A DNA stretch of 62,924 nucleotides from Sphingobacteriales bacterium (lineage in GTDB: Bacteria; Bacteroidota; Bacteroidia; Chitinophagales; JADIYW01). The notes under the pieces were generated by a model. The model saw only the letters and a program-made list of their open reading frames with translations. It was not told where the DNA came from and did not search any database. This document shows positions 32,644 through 39,916 of the stretch, piece after piece (positions within the stretch are counted from its first letter, which is position 1; the number at the start of each line of letters is the position of its first letter). Position numbers and translations under genes: made by a program. The stretch is from positions 1-62,924 of the forward strand of contig JADKIQ010000013.1 of the NCBI GenBank assembly GCA_016721245.1. The letters are read 5' to 3'.

Positions 32644-33144
32644 TTATTTTCGTTTATAAATCGGAACCGTGGAACAAGCTTCGCCAAACATTAATGACTT
32701 CACCACAGGTTGTAATTTTTTGGTGATTTCGAGATAGGCTTCTCCGGTAACTGTTTTAGTGCCACATCCTTTTATAATGATTTTTTCATCGATATATTTT
32801 GTGGCATCAATACTTTTTAAATTTAATAAGAACAATTTCTGTTCCACTTCTTCGGTGGTACCGAAATATATTTCTGTGGTTTGAGCGGAAATATAGGTGC
32901 CCACCAACATAAAGGCCCATTGCGGAATGATGGCATCCGTACTGCAAAATACGGCAACCGTTTTATCTTTATATGCCGACCAGTCGTGCGCTTTTAAAGC
33001 GGCTCTGAAATCCAATTCTTTCAGAATTAATCCGCGGAACAGAAACTCTTTGATATCAAACGCTGAAATTGCTTCTTTCGGGAAGAAATCTTCCAGATCC
33101 AGCGTGATTAAACCGCTTTGTGCTACTTTGTTGACGAGTTCCAT
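32644..33144 (-). CDS. DUF2480 family protein
   Basis: Its 166 residues begin MELVNKVAQSGLITLDLEDF. The sequence matches the Bacteroidota-specific DUF2480 family, with LKELDFRAALKAHDWSAYKD, AVFCSTDAIIPQWAFMLV and a C-terminal CGTKTVTGEAYLEITKKLQP with GEACSTVPIYK. It is cytoplasmic by sequence, and its function is not established. A strong hairpin separates it from the upstream PpiD-like gene, so it likely has its own promoter. Confidence 0.85.
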   Translation of the reverse strand: MELVNKVAQSGLITLDLEDFFPKEAISAFDIKEFLFRGLILKELDFRAALKAHDWSAYKDKTVAVFCSTDAIIPQWAFMLVGTYISAQTTEIYFGTTEEVEQKLFLLNLKSIDATKYIDEKIIIKGCGTKTVTGEAYLEITKKLQPVVKSLMFGEACSTVPIYKRK

Positions 33145-33171
33145 AGGAGTAAGTTATGCAAATAAAACAAA

Positions 33172-33199
33172 AAAAGCGGAAAATTAGTTTTCCGCTTTT
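33172..33199 (-). terminator. Terminator after the PpiD-like gene (palindromic)
   Basis: A perfect 12-bp stem with a TTAG loop (arms 33172-33183 and 33188-33199) has GCGG/CCGC at its core and A/T ends. T runs follow on both strands, but the position fits the minus-strand gene ending at 33284. Confidence 0.85.
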
Positions 33200-33208
33200 G
33201 ATTATTGT

Positions 33209-33281
33209 TGAACAGATTGCTTTCCCGAAATAATCGGGACAAGCAGTGCCTCGCAATGACGTTGGCTCGTCGCAATGTCGT
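33209..33281 (-). repeat. Intergenic repeat of the CATTGCGAGG...GCAATCTGTT type
   Basis: Read on the minus strand it contains CGTCATTGCGAGGCACTGC, a small CCCGA/TCGGG hairpin (about 33224-33238) and GCAATCTGTTCAA. A second TCGCAATG(T)CG unit (33270-33280) directly repeats 33251-33261. Similar elements occur in the spacers of many bacteria; here it sits between the ppiD-like stop and its terminator. Confidence 0.55.
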
Positions 33282-33283
33282 TA

Positions 33284-35455
33284 TTAATAGAATTTATAAC
33301 GTGTATCTTCTACTTTTGATTTTTTCATTATAGATTCAAAAATGCTCTGGAAGTTCAAACGGCTGATGAACATACGTTGCATCTGCTGTTTGTACATATT
33401 CACATCGCCACCCATTTCTGGTGCGTTTTCGTCTACCGTTTTTGGTTGAACGATAAATGCTGCTCTTTCACCTGCTACCGCTTTAGAGGTTTTGCCTACC
33501 GGTACACCAAACGTGGTTCCTACTAATTTAGGCTCATTACCCAGGCCTTGTACATAGGCAGACGATAAACGAATTAATGCCGTATCAGACACCGTAGCAT
33601 CTTTTACTTTTGCAGCAATTGCCGATAAGTCTGTGGTACCTGCCGCCGCTTTATTCAACTGTTCTACCAAATCTTTGCCTTTTTTCTGATTGCGGATAAT
33701 CAATGAAAGTTCTTCACGCACATCTTCCGCTTTTGGTAATCCTTTTGGAATTACTTTCGACAATTTGGCCACCATGTATTTGTAATCGTTATCAAAGTCG
33801 CTGATAACATTTGGTTTATCCTGCTGAAATGCCCACTGAACCAGTTTACGCGCTGAACCAATCTGAGGAACATCCGTCATATTTTGGGTAAGCACTACAT
33901 TTTTTGCCAGATTTTCTGTTTTAGCGGCTTTGTCAAACTGCTCTGCCGTTTGATTTTTTTGCTGGAAAGCAACCGCTTTATCATAAGCGATTTTCTCTGT
34001 TTCATTACTTGGTGCTAATTCCACCACAAAATCTGCGAATTTCGTCAGTAATTTAGGTGCTTTAGCATCTATCAGTAAAATGATATGTAAACCATATGGT
34101 GTTTCTACTTTTGCAATTTGTCCCGGAGCCATTCCTCCGTAAAATACTTTATCATTAAAAGCTTTTACCATTTGTCCTCTGGAGAAATAACCCAAGTCTC
34201 CGCCTTTGTCTTTAGAACCTTTATCCAGTGAATTTTCTACCGCTACCTGACCGAAATTTTTTGCACCGGAATTTATTACTCTGATTAAGCTGTCAGCTGT
34301 TGCATTGGCCGCTTTTTTCTCTTCATCCGTTCCTTTTCCAAGGCTCAGTAAAATATGCGCAGCACGCACCGTATCAGGAGCTACTCTTCTGTCTACTATT
34401 TTTGTAAAGATATAATACGAACCTTCCGTGTATACGTTGGTTAATGTACCCACCGGTAAAGAGAACAAGGTATCAGGATTACGTTTGGTTTGCATTACAT
34501 CTTCTTTAGAGAAATAATTCAGTTCTGCACCCTGCTGTGAATTGCGTGCAATGTATGCAGAATCTTTTGGCAATGATGCAACATACTCTTCGCGCATTTT
34601 GCTGATTTTAGCCAGTGCCTGTGCTGTATCGTCTGCAGACGGGAAAATATCGAAAGAAACCACATCTACCACACGGGATGCAGCCTGCTCGTATTTTGCT
34701 TTATTTTCTTTCAGATAAGCGGTGATTTCATCATCCGATACTTTGTATTTATCATCCGGTAAAGATGTATAAGGAACGCTCACAAAAGCCACTTTCGCGC
34801 TTCTGCCGGAGTTAATTACTTCTTTTGCCATGAATGTTGGCATGTAGAAAGATTGTGCCACTAATGAAGCATATTTTTGTTTTACCTGATCGTCTTGTAT
34901 CAATTGCTCGATATGGCCCAGCATCTCACGGAAATTCGTTTTGTTTTCTTTATCGATTTTGTCGATGTTAGTGATGAATTCGCGGATTTTTCCCTGATTT
35001 AACTGACCTGTTTCCTGATTAATGATATCCGGGCTAACTTCTCTTACTTTCATTAAGAAACGCTGTGCCAGTGGATGAGGCTGTTGTCCCCACATTAAAT
35101 CTCCCATTTCGCCTTCTGAAACGGCTAATCCTAATGAAGTATAGGCTTTTCCCAATAATTGTTCCGCTGCGATGGTATTCCAAACTTCTTCCTGAACCTG
35201 AGACTGGATTTGGTCATTTAGCTGAAGATTCGGATTGATCATTTTCAGACCATCTTCATAATTTGATATCTTAGAACTGTATTCTTTTGCGGAAATAGTC
35301 GTTCCATTAATTCTACCTACATCATTTTTGCCGCCACCGCCGCTAAACAATGAGTTTCTTTCCAATGCTGCTTCAACAATGAAAATAAGTAACGCTATTG
35401 CTATAAACCCTACCAGAATCCACGAGCGCTGTCTGATTTTTCCAATTATTGCCAT
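33284..35455 (-). CDS. PpiD/SurA-like periplasmic peptidyl-prolyl isomerase
   Basis: It has 723 residues. One N-terminal membrane helix (RSWILVGFIAIALLIFIVEA) anchors a large periplasmic part. A SurA-N-like chaperone domain (about residues 35-240) is followed by a parvulin domain (about 365-460: VRAAHILLSL, GGDLGYFSRGQMVKAFND, VETPYGLHIILLID) and a long C-terminal chaperone region. It helps fold outer-membrane and secreted proteins, which suits a genome rich in barrels and T9SS cargo. It lies downstream of a CorC-type gene with its own promoter. Confidence 0.92.
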   Translation of the reverse strand: MAIIGKIRQRSWILVGFIAIALLIFIVEAALERNSLFSGGGGKNDVGRINGTTISAKEYSSKISNYEDGLKMINPNLQLNDQIQSQVQEEVWNTIAAEQLLGKAYTSLGLAVSEGEMGDLMWGQQPHPLAQRFLMKVREVSPDIINQETGQLNQGKIREFITNIDKIDKENKTNFREMLGHIEQLIQDDQVKQKYASLVAQSFYMPTFMAKEVINSGRSAKVAFVSVPYTSLPDDKYKVSDDEITAYLKENKAKYEQAASRVVDVVSFDIFPSADDTAQALAKISKMREEYVASLPKDSAYIARNSQQGAELNYFSKEDVMQTKRNPDTLFSLPVGTLTNVYTEGSYYIFTKIVDRRVAPDTVRAAHILLSLGKGTDEEKKAANATADSLIRVINSGAKNFGQVAVENSLDKGSKDKGGDLGYFSRGQMVKAFNDKVFYGGMAPGQIAKVETPYGLHIILLIDAKAPKLLTKFADFVVELAPSNETEKIAYDKAVAFQQKNQTAEQFDKAAKTENLAKNVVLTQNMTDVPQIGSARKLVQWAFQQDKPNVISDFDNDYKYMVAKLSKVIPKGLPKAEDVREELSLIIRNQKKGKDLVEQLNKAAAGTTDLSAIAAKVKDATVSDTALIRLSSAYVQGLGNEPKLVGTTFGVPVGKTSKAVAGERAAFIVQPKTVDENAPEMGGDVNMYKQQMQRMFISRLNFQSIFESIMKKSKVEDTRYKFY

Positions 35456-35480
35456 AATATTTCTTGATTTTTAAAGAGTG

Positions 35481-35488
35481 CAAAGGTA
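35481..35488 (-). promoter_or_regulatory. -7 element of the PpiD-like gene
   Basis: TACCTTTG fits TAnnTTTG and ends 25 bases before the start codon. Upstream is the AT-rich spacer repeat (35490-35545); no clean -33 box is seen. Confidence 0.45.
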
Positions 35489-35489
35489 A

Positions 35490-35545
35490 GGAAATAATTT
35501 GAAAATGTAAAAATGTAATAATTTGAAGATGAAAGAAATAGGCAA
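35490..35545 (-). repeat. AT-rich spacer repeat, TTTGAAAATG family
   Basis: On the plus strand it reads AATAATTTGAAAATGTAAAA, then ATGTAATAATTTGAAGATG: two imperfect copies of AATTTGAAxATG around a TGTAA unit. The same motif precedes the type-B T9SS gene at 22.17 kb. Confidence 0.5.
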
Positions 35546-35585
35546 TTATTGAAATAACAGCTTTTACCTTCTAAATCAATGCAAT

Positions 35586-36848
35586 TTACTGATTGTCAGA
35601 ATCTTCGTTGATAACCAGCTTAACGGTTTCTATTTTTGTATCAGAAACATCGAGTATTTTGAAGCTGTATTTACCAATATCAATCACCTCATTTTGTTCC
35701 GGAATGGTTTCGTGATGGTCGATGATGAAGCCTGAAAGCGTGTCATAATCACCCTCGGGAAGGGTTAAATTATATTCTTCGTTGATACGGTCGATTTCCA
35801 GTCTGCCGGATAAAATAAACTCATTTTTAGACAACTGATTGCCTACCAGTTCGTCTTTGTCGTATTCGTCGTCAATTTCACCAAAAATTTCTTCCAGAAT
35901 ATCTTCCAGCGTAATGATACCCGCTGTGCCGCCGTATTCATTCACCACCCAGGCAATACTTTTATTTTCTTTAATAAATTCGTTCAGTAATTTCTGAATA
36001 TGCATGGTTTCCGGCACCACTTTAATTTGAATTAAAATAGAACGAATATCTGCCGGTTTCTTATGCAAATCAAAATGATGGATATAGCCGACAATTTTAT
36101 CTATGGAATCATCATAAACTAAAATACGCGAATGGTAGGTTTCAATAATTAATTTTTTCAGGTCTTCTACAGAATCACTGATATCTATTGCCGTTATTTC
36201 ACGACGTGGCACCATACAATCTCTTACCTTCAATTTTTTCAGGAAAAGTGCATTTTCAAACAATTCGGTGTCCACTTCTTCCTCTTCCTCACCATCCGTC
36301 TGATTATGGTCTTTGATAAATTTTTCCAGATCGACAGATGAAAATTCTATATCGTGTTCGGAAACTTTTACCCCTACAATTTTGAATAATAAAGAGGATA
36401 ACCCTGTAATCAATAATACCCCGGGCGTAAGCAGCCAGTGAAGCACCCTGAACGGAACCGCCATAACCGGCAAAATAGTATCTGCAAAAACTTTGAATAA
36501 TACTTTCGGTATAAACTCACCGAGAAACAACACCAGTGACGTTGAGATGATGGTCTGAATGGTAAGAATTAAAAATCTGGATGCCAGGTATTGCTCCAGA
36601 AACGGTTCAATCAGCGAAGCAAATAAAATACCAAATGAAATCAGGGCTATGTTATTTCCCAAAAGCGTTGTAACAATAAATTTTGACGGATTTTTGATGT
36701 AATCGTTCAGAATTTTTCCGGATAAAGTCCCACGCTGGTAACTGAGTTCAATTTTCAATTTATTCGCGGACAAGAATGCAATTTCAATGCCTGAGAACAT
36801 GGCAGAGAAAAGCAGTGTAAGGAATATTAAAAATATGGTAGTTGCCAT
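35586..36848 (-). CDS. CNNM/CorC-family transporter (hemolysin-like)
   Basis: Domains in order over 420 residues: a DUF21/CNNM membrane domain with four helices (about residues 1-180, with FSGIEIAFLSANKLKIE and the conserved GEFIPK), two CBS domains (about 205-335, beginning VRDCMVPRREITAIDIS and containing EYGGTAGIITLEDILEEIFG), and a C-terminal CorC_HlyC domain (about 345-415). Relatives export magnesium or cobalt. An acidic linker (GEEEEEVDTE) precedes the CBS pair. Neighbours are envelope-assembly genes, an arrangement I know from other Bacteroidota. Confidence 0.92.
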   Translation of the reverse strand: MATTIFLIFLTLLFSAMFSGIEIAFLSANKLKIELSYQRGTLSGKILNDYIKNPSKFIVTTLLGNNIALISFGILFASLIEPFLEQYLASRFLILTIQTIISTSLVLFLGEFIPKVLFKVFADTILPVMAVPFRVLHWLLTPGVLLITGLSSLLFKIVGVKVSEHDIEFSSVDLEKFIKDHNQTDGEEEEEVDTELFENALFLKKLKVRDCMVPRREITAIDISDSVEDLKKLIIETYHSRILVYDDSIDKIVGYIHHFDLHKKPADIRSILIQIKVVPETMHIQKLLNEFIKENKSIAWVVNEYGGTAGIITLEDILEEIFGEIDDEYDKDELVGNQLSKNEFILSGRLEIDRINEEYNLTLPEGDYDTLSGFIIDHHETIPEQNEVIDIGKYSFKILDVSDTKIETVKLVINEDSDNQ

Positions 36849-36856
36849 TGTAGGAG

Positions 36857-36864
36857 CAAAGATA
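36857..36864 (-). promoter_or_regulatory. -7 element ahead of the CorC-type gene
   Basis: TATCTTTG matches the -7 consensus 8 bases before the start codon. It would give a very short leader, so it may be an internal promoter of the envelope block. The -33 box is weak. Confidence 0.35.
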
Positions 36865-36898
36865 GTAAGCTTGTATGATTTACGACATACGAATTGTA

Positions 36899-37075
36899 TT
36901 ATTTTCTGCTATAATGCAGTATAAACCAGCAGCTAACCGCAAAAATCAGGTATAAAAACCAATCCTGCCCGTGAAAAAAGCCATATTGTATAGTTTTCAC
37001 AACTATAATTATCAGCGTCACAATGGCGAGTAAGAGCCAGCGTACTACGTTTTTATTTAAATCCTTTAGCGTCAT
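36899..37075 (-). CDS. Small membrane protein of 58 residues, two helices
   Basis: It starts with ATG at 37075 and ends with TAA at 36899-36901. It begins MTLKDLNKNVVRWLLLAIV and has two hydrophobic spans (about 13-27 and 40-52) separated by YGFFHGQDW, ending HYSRK. It overlaps the 3' end of lptC by 23 bases in another frame and is followed 50 bases later by the CorC-type gene. Overlap, hydrophobic pattern and basic ends all suggest a real translated gene of the LptC operon. Function unknown. Confidence 0.6.
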   Translation of the reverse strand: MTLKDLNKNVVRWLLLAIVTLIIIVVKTIQYGFFHGQDWFLYLIFAVSCWFILHYSRK

Positions 37076-37634
37076 CTACTGCAACTATGCCGTTTACTTT
37101 ACGAATGGTGTAATTGGAAAAATCCTCATCTGAATCAAATCCAACTCCGTATATAATATTGTCTGTTGTTTTTATTTTAATCGGTTTATCGGTAAACACT
37201 TTTTTGGTGCGCATATTCCAGGTTAGTTCCTGCGTTTCCATAATTTCATAGCGGGAATTTTCCATGTACACATTTCCGGAAACCTTAATGAGCTGTTCTG
37301 CATCGTTATTCTCTGCGTAATCTGCCTTTAACACCGAAATTAAATTCAGCTGTTCAAAAAATTTCACCAGCAGGCCATCCGGAAACTCGAGTTTGTTTTG
37401 CGAATTGGTATAGCGTCGAATGGTTTTGCCTGTTACTATTGCTCTGATGTAGGCGCCTTCCTTGTAAGTAAATTTTACACTATCGGCTACTTCCACATCG
37501 GCGTCTTTTTCATTGAACATGGATTTTACTTTTGCCATGTCGTTTTCCTGACAGCCATTTAAAATAGGGAATAAAGAACATAGAATAATGATGAACGATT
37601 TATGACAGACTGATTTGATTGTAGAAAACTTCAT
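37053..37634 (-). CDS. lptC: LPS export periplasmic protein LptC
   Basis: Its 193 residues begin with a signal peptide ending in a lipobox (SLFPILNGC, Cys28). The core (VKFTYKEGAYIRAIVTGKTI, FPDGLLVKFFE, LKADYAENN, KVSGNVYMENS, LTWNMRTKKVFTD) is the LptC/OstA-type beta-jellyroll that passes lipopolysaccharide from the inner-membrane LptBFG to LptA. It follows the EnvC-like gene by 23 bases in the same direction. Confidence 0.85.
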   Translation of the reverse strand: MKFSTIKSVCHKSFIIILCSLFPILNGCQENDMAKVKSMFNEKDADVEVADSVKFTYKEGAYIRAIVTGKTIRRYTNSQNKLEFPDGLLVKFFEQLNLISVLKADYAENNDAEQLIKVSGNVYMENSRYEIMETQELTWNMRTKKVFTDKPIKIKTTDNIIYGVGFDSDEDFSNYTIRKVNGIVAVDDAKGFK

Positions 37635-37657
37635 TGTTCTTCGTTAATTGTAATCGT

Positions 37658-39064
37658 CTATTTCTTGTAAATCCAGTCTGCCGGATTCAATTTTGCAGCT
37701 CCTTTCCAAACTTCCAGGTGTACTTCGGTGATGTTGTCTTCATCTGTGTAAGCGGCACCTATCACTTGTTTGGTAGATATTTTTTGTCCTTTAGAAACAT
37801 TTACGGATGCTAATTTGGAATATACGGTAAAGTATTCTCCATGGCTGATTATCACTGCATTTTTAAACGTCGGATTGTTTAATATACCAACTACTTTCCC
37901 TTCAAAGGCACAACGCACACTGCTATTTTCGTCGGTACGAATATCGATTCCGTTGTTTTCCATTTTTATTGTTGTACCTGGCACTACATAAGGTCCAAAA
38001 CCCTTACTGATAAATCCTTTTTCCACCGGCCATGGAAGTTTGCCTTTATTACCATAAAAATTAGACGACAGTTGGTCATATTCCGGCGTATTGCCCAATT
38101 TTACAGGCGTTTCCACTTTCTTGTTAACCGTTTCAATATCTGCTTTTGCCGGTTCTTTTCCGGCGTCTTTAGCTTTCTTTATAGCTTCTTCCGCTGCTTT
38201 CTTCTTAGCTGCTTCCGCTGCCGCCAGTTTTGCCGCCGCTTCTTTTTGTTTCTTCTCTTCTGCCAGTCGCGCCAGTTCAATTTCTTTCTTAATGATGGCT
38301 TCAATCTGTGCATCCAGCTTGGCTGCTTCCGATTGCTTTTTAGTTATTTTTGTTTGCAGCTCCTTTTCTTTTTGCTTAAGCGACTGCACAACGACATTTT
38401 TTTGTGTAACGGTTTTACTAAGTTGCACTTTTTCTTTTACTTGTCCGGAAAGCAGCTGTTCTTTTGTTTTCTTTTTTGCATCAATACTGGCGATTTGTCC
38501 GCTGATGTCAGATTTTTTTTCGATGATTTGTGAAGCCTGCTGCTGGCGGAAAGTGGCGTATTTCCTTAGATAGTTCACTCTTCTCAAAGCTTCAGAAAAG
38601 GAATTCGCATTTACCACAAACAATAATTTATCCGTAAAGCGCTGTGATTTATAAATCCGCACAATGGCATCCGCATATTCACCTTTTAGTTTAGAAAGCT
38701 GTGCTTCTTTCTTTTTTAATGAATCGACGTTCTGGTTTATTTTTTCCGTGTAGGTACCTATTTCTCCCTCCACTTCTCTGATAAGTTTCTGGCGGAGTTC
38801 TATTTGTTTTGTTAACGCCTGTAAATCCGCCATTGTCGCATCTTTAGAGGCTTTTGTTTTGGTCAGTACTTTTTGTGTAAATTCAATTTCTTCCAGCAAC
38901 TTTTTCTTTTTTGCTTCCAGTGTAGCTTTTTTATCCTGTGCGGAAACAGAAAACAATACGACAAACAGCAACAAACAGGTTAAGCCGTATTTCAATAAAT
39001 TATGTTTTCCCGAACCGTAGGACCGCAGGAAATATAAACTCAATATGTCTGCTTTATTTTTCAA
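37658..39064 (-). CDS. EnvC-like M23/LytM-domain protein with coiled coil
   Basis: Up to 468 residues. A signal peptide (KYGLTCLLLFVVLFSVSAQ) is followed by a long coiled coil (about residues 45-300, Lys/Glu/Ala rich) and a C-terminal LytM domain (about 345-465). The metal site is degenerate: ENNGIDIRT has Asn where active enzymes have His, and HLEVW has Glu in place of the second His of HxH. This fits an EnvC-type activator of cell-wall amidases rather than an enzyme. The first codon is a TTG overlapping the previous gene; a TTG just before KYGLTC (about 39006) would give a shorter, cleaner signal peptide. Confidence 0.85.
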   Translation of the reverse strand: MKNKADILSLYFLRSYGSGKHNLLKYGLTCLLLFVVLFSVSAQDKKATLEAKKKKLLEEIEFTQKVLTKTKASKDATMADLQALTKQIELRQKLIREVEGEIGTYTEKINQNVDSLKKKEAQLSKLKGEYADAIVRIYKSQRFTDKLLFVVNANSFSEALRRVNYLRKYATFRQQQASQIIEKKSDISGQIASIDAKKKTKEQLLSGQVKEKVQLSKTVTQKNVVVQSLKQKEKELQTKITKKQSEAAKLDAQIEAIIKKEIELARLAEEKKQKEAAAKLAAAEAAKKKAAEEAIKKAKDAGKEPAKADIETVNKKVETPVKLGNTPEYDQLSSNFYGNKGKLPWPVEKGFISKGFGPYVVPGTTIKMENNGIDIRTDENSSVRCAFEGKVVGILNNPTFKNAVIISHGEYFTVYSKLASVNVSKGQKISTKQVIGAAYTDEDNITEVHLEVWKGAAKLNPADWIYKK

Positions 39065-39872
39065 TGGTATAATCCGGGTTTATGTAAAAAGGATATTCTA
39101 AATTCTGCTTAATTTCAATACTCTGAAACTTTGCTATCATATTAAATGTCTGCACACCGCTTTTCATTTTCAGTTCTCTGTCCATTGCAAATGATTTGCC
39201 GAACTGAGGCTGATAATTTGCATAGGTGACATCAATGGTTTGTGCATATTTTTTATCTGTTACAAAAATGGACGACAGGTTTTTAGTGGTTTTATTGAAC
39301 AGGATATTTGTTAAAAAACGCGTGCCATCAGCATTTATTGCCGTATTGGTCGGGTTATCCGCATATTTTGCTTTGAGAGTGTCAGTAAAAATCAACTGCC
39401 CCAATAATAAATTCTCAATATCAGAAAACGTCAAATCCACCAATGTCTTTTGCTTTATGTAAGACAGTGGCTTTAAAACATACCTGTTATTTATTTTGTC
39501 CATTATTTTAATACTGTCTTTTGTAATCAGAACACGTGCTCCTTCGATGCCAATAATAGACATTGACAGCCAGATTTTTTCGCCTTTTTTCCAACGAATG
39601 TTAGTTGTGAAACTTTGATTCAAATCCGGAGAAGAGACTTTGGTTTTTAATTTTGCGGCAAGTTCTTTAAACGGAATTTCGTTAGTCTTCAGTTGTTTCA
39701 GCAAAGCCTGCACATTCGGGTCTATAGCGGGGGTCACGGCAACAGGCGCCGGCGGTACCGGGATTTCTGTTTTACTAATAGTTTTGCTGCGGTGGCAGGA
39801 TGAAAGTAACAGTAGCGGCAACAGGCTGCAAAGAATAATTTTCTTAAAATGTATTAAAGTAAACTGTGCCAT
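39054..39872 (-). CDS. DUF4292 lipoprotein
   Basis: I start at the ATG at 39872 (MAQFTLIHFKKIILCSLLPL, lipobox LLLLSSCH), giving 272 residues; a TTG at 39914 is the alternative. The body has the DUF4292 pattern: TTNIRWKKGEKIWLSMSIIG, GIEGARVLITKDSIKI, FSDIENLLLGQLIF and a C-terminal NPDYTIEK. These proteins resemble LolA/LolB-type lipid-binding half-barrels, so a role at the outer membrane is plausible. It lies between the TPR and EnvC-like genes, in the order usual for this phylum. Confidence 0.85.
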   Translation of the reverse strand: MAQFTLIHFKKIILCSLLPLLLLSSCHRSKTISKTEIPVPPAPVAVTPAIDPNVQALLKQLKTNEIPFKELAAKLKTKVSSPDLNQSFTTNIRWKKGEKIWLSMSIIGIEGARVLITKDSIKIMDKINNRYVLKPLSYIKQKTLVDLTFSDIENLLLGQLIFTDTLKAKYADNPTNTAINADGTRFLTNILFNKTTKNLSSIFVTDKKYAQTIDVTYANYQPQFGKSFAMDRELKMKSGVQTFNMIAKFQSIEIKQNLEYPFYINPDYTIEK

Positions 39873-39916
39873 ATTCGATTGTGCATGGTTACCTGTTGTT
39901 CTTAAATTTCTCAAGA

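Noticed and set aside
33056..33256. Minus-strand open frame across the palindromic terminator
   Set aside because: It overlaps the DUF2480 start in another frame, runs through a strong hairpin and repeat, and resembles no protein.
38072..38573. Two long plus-strand open frames inside the EnvC-like gene
   Set aside because: They are shadows of the Lys/Glu/Ala-rich coiled coil: the products are Phe/Ser/Cys-rich with no start context or family match.
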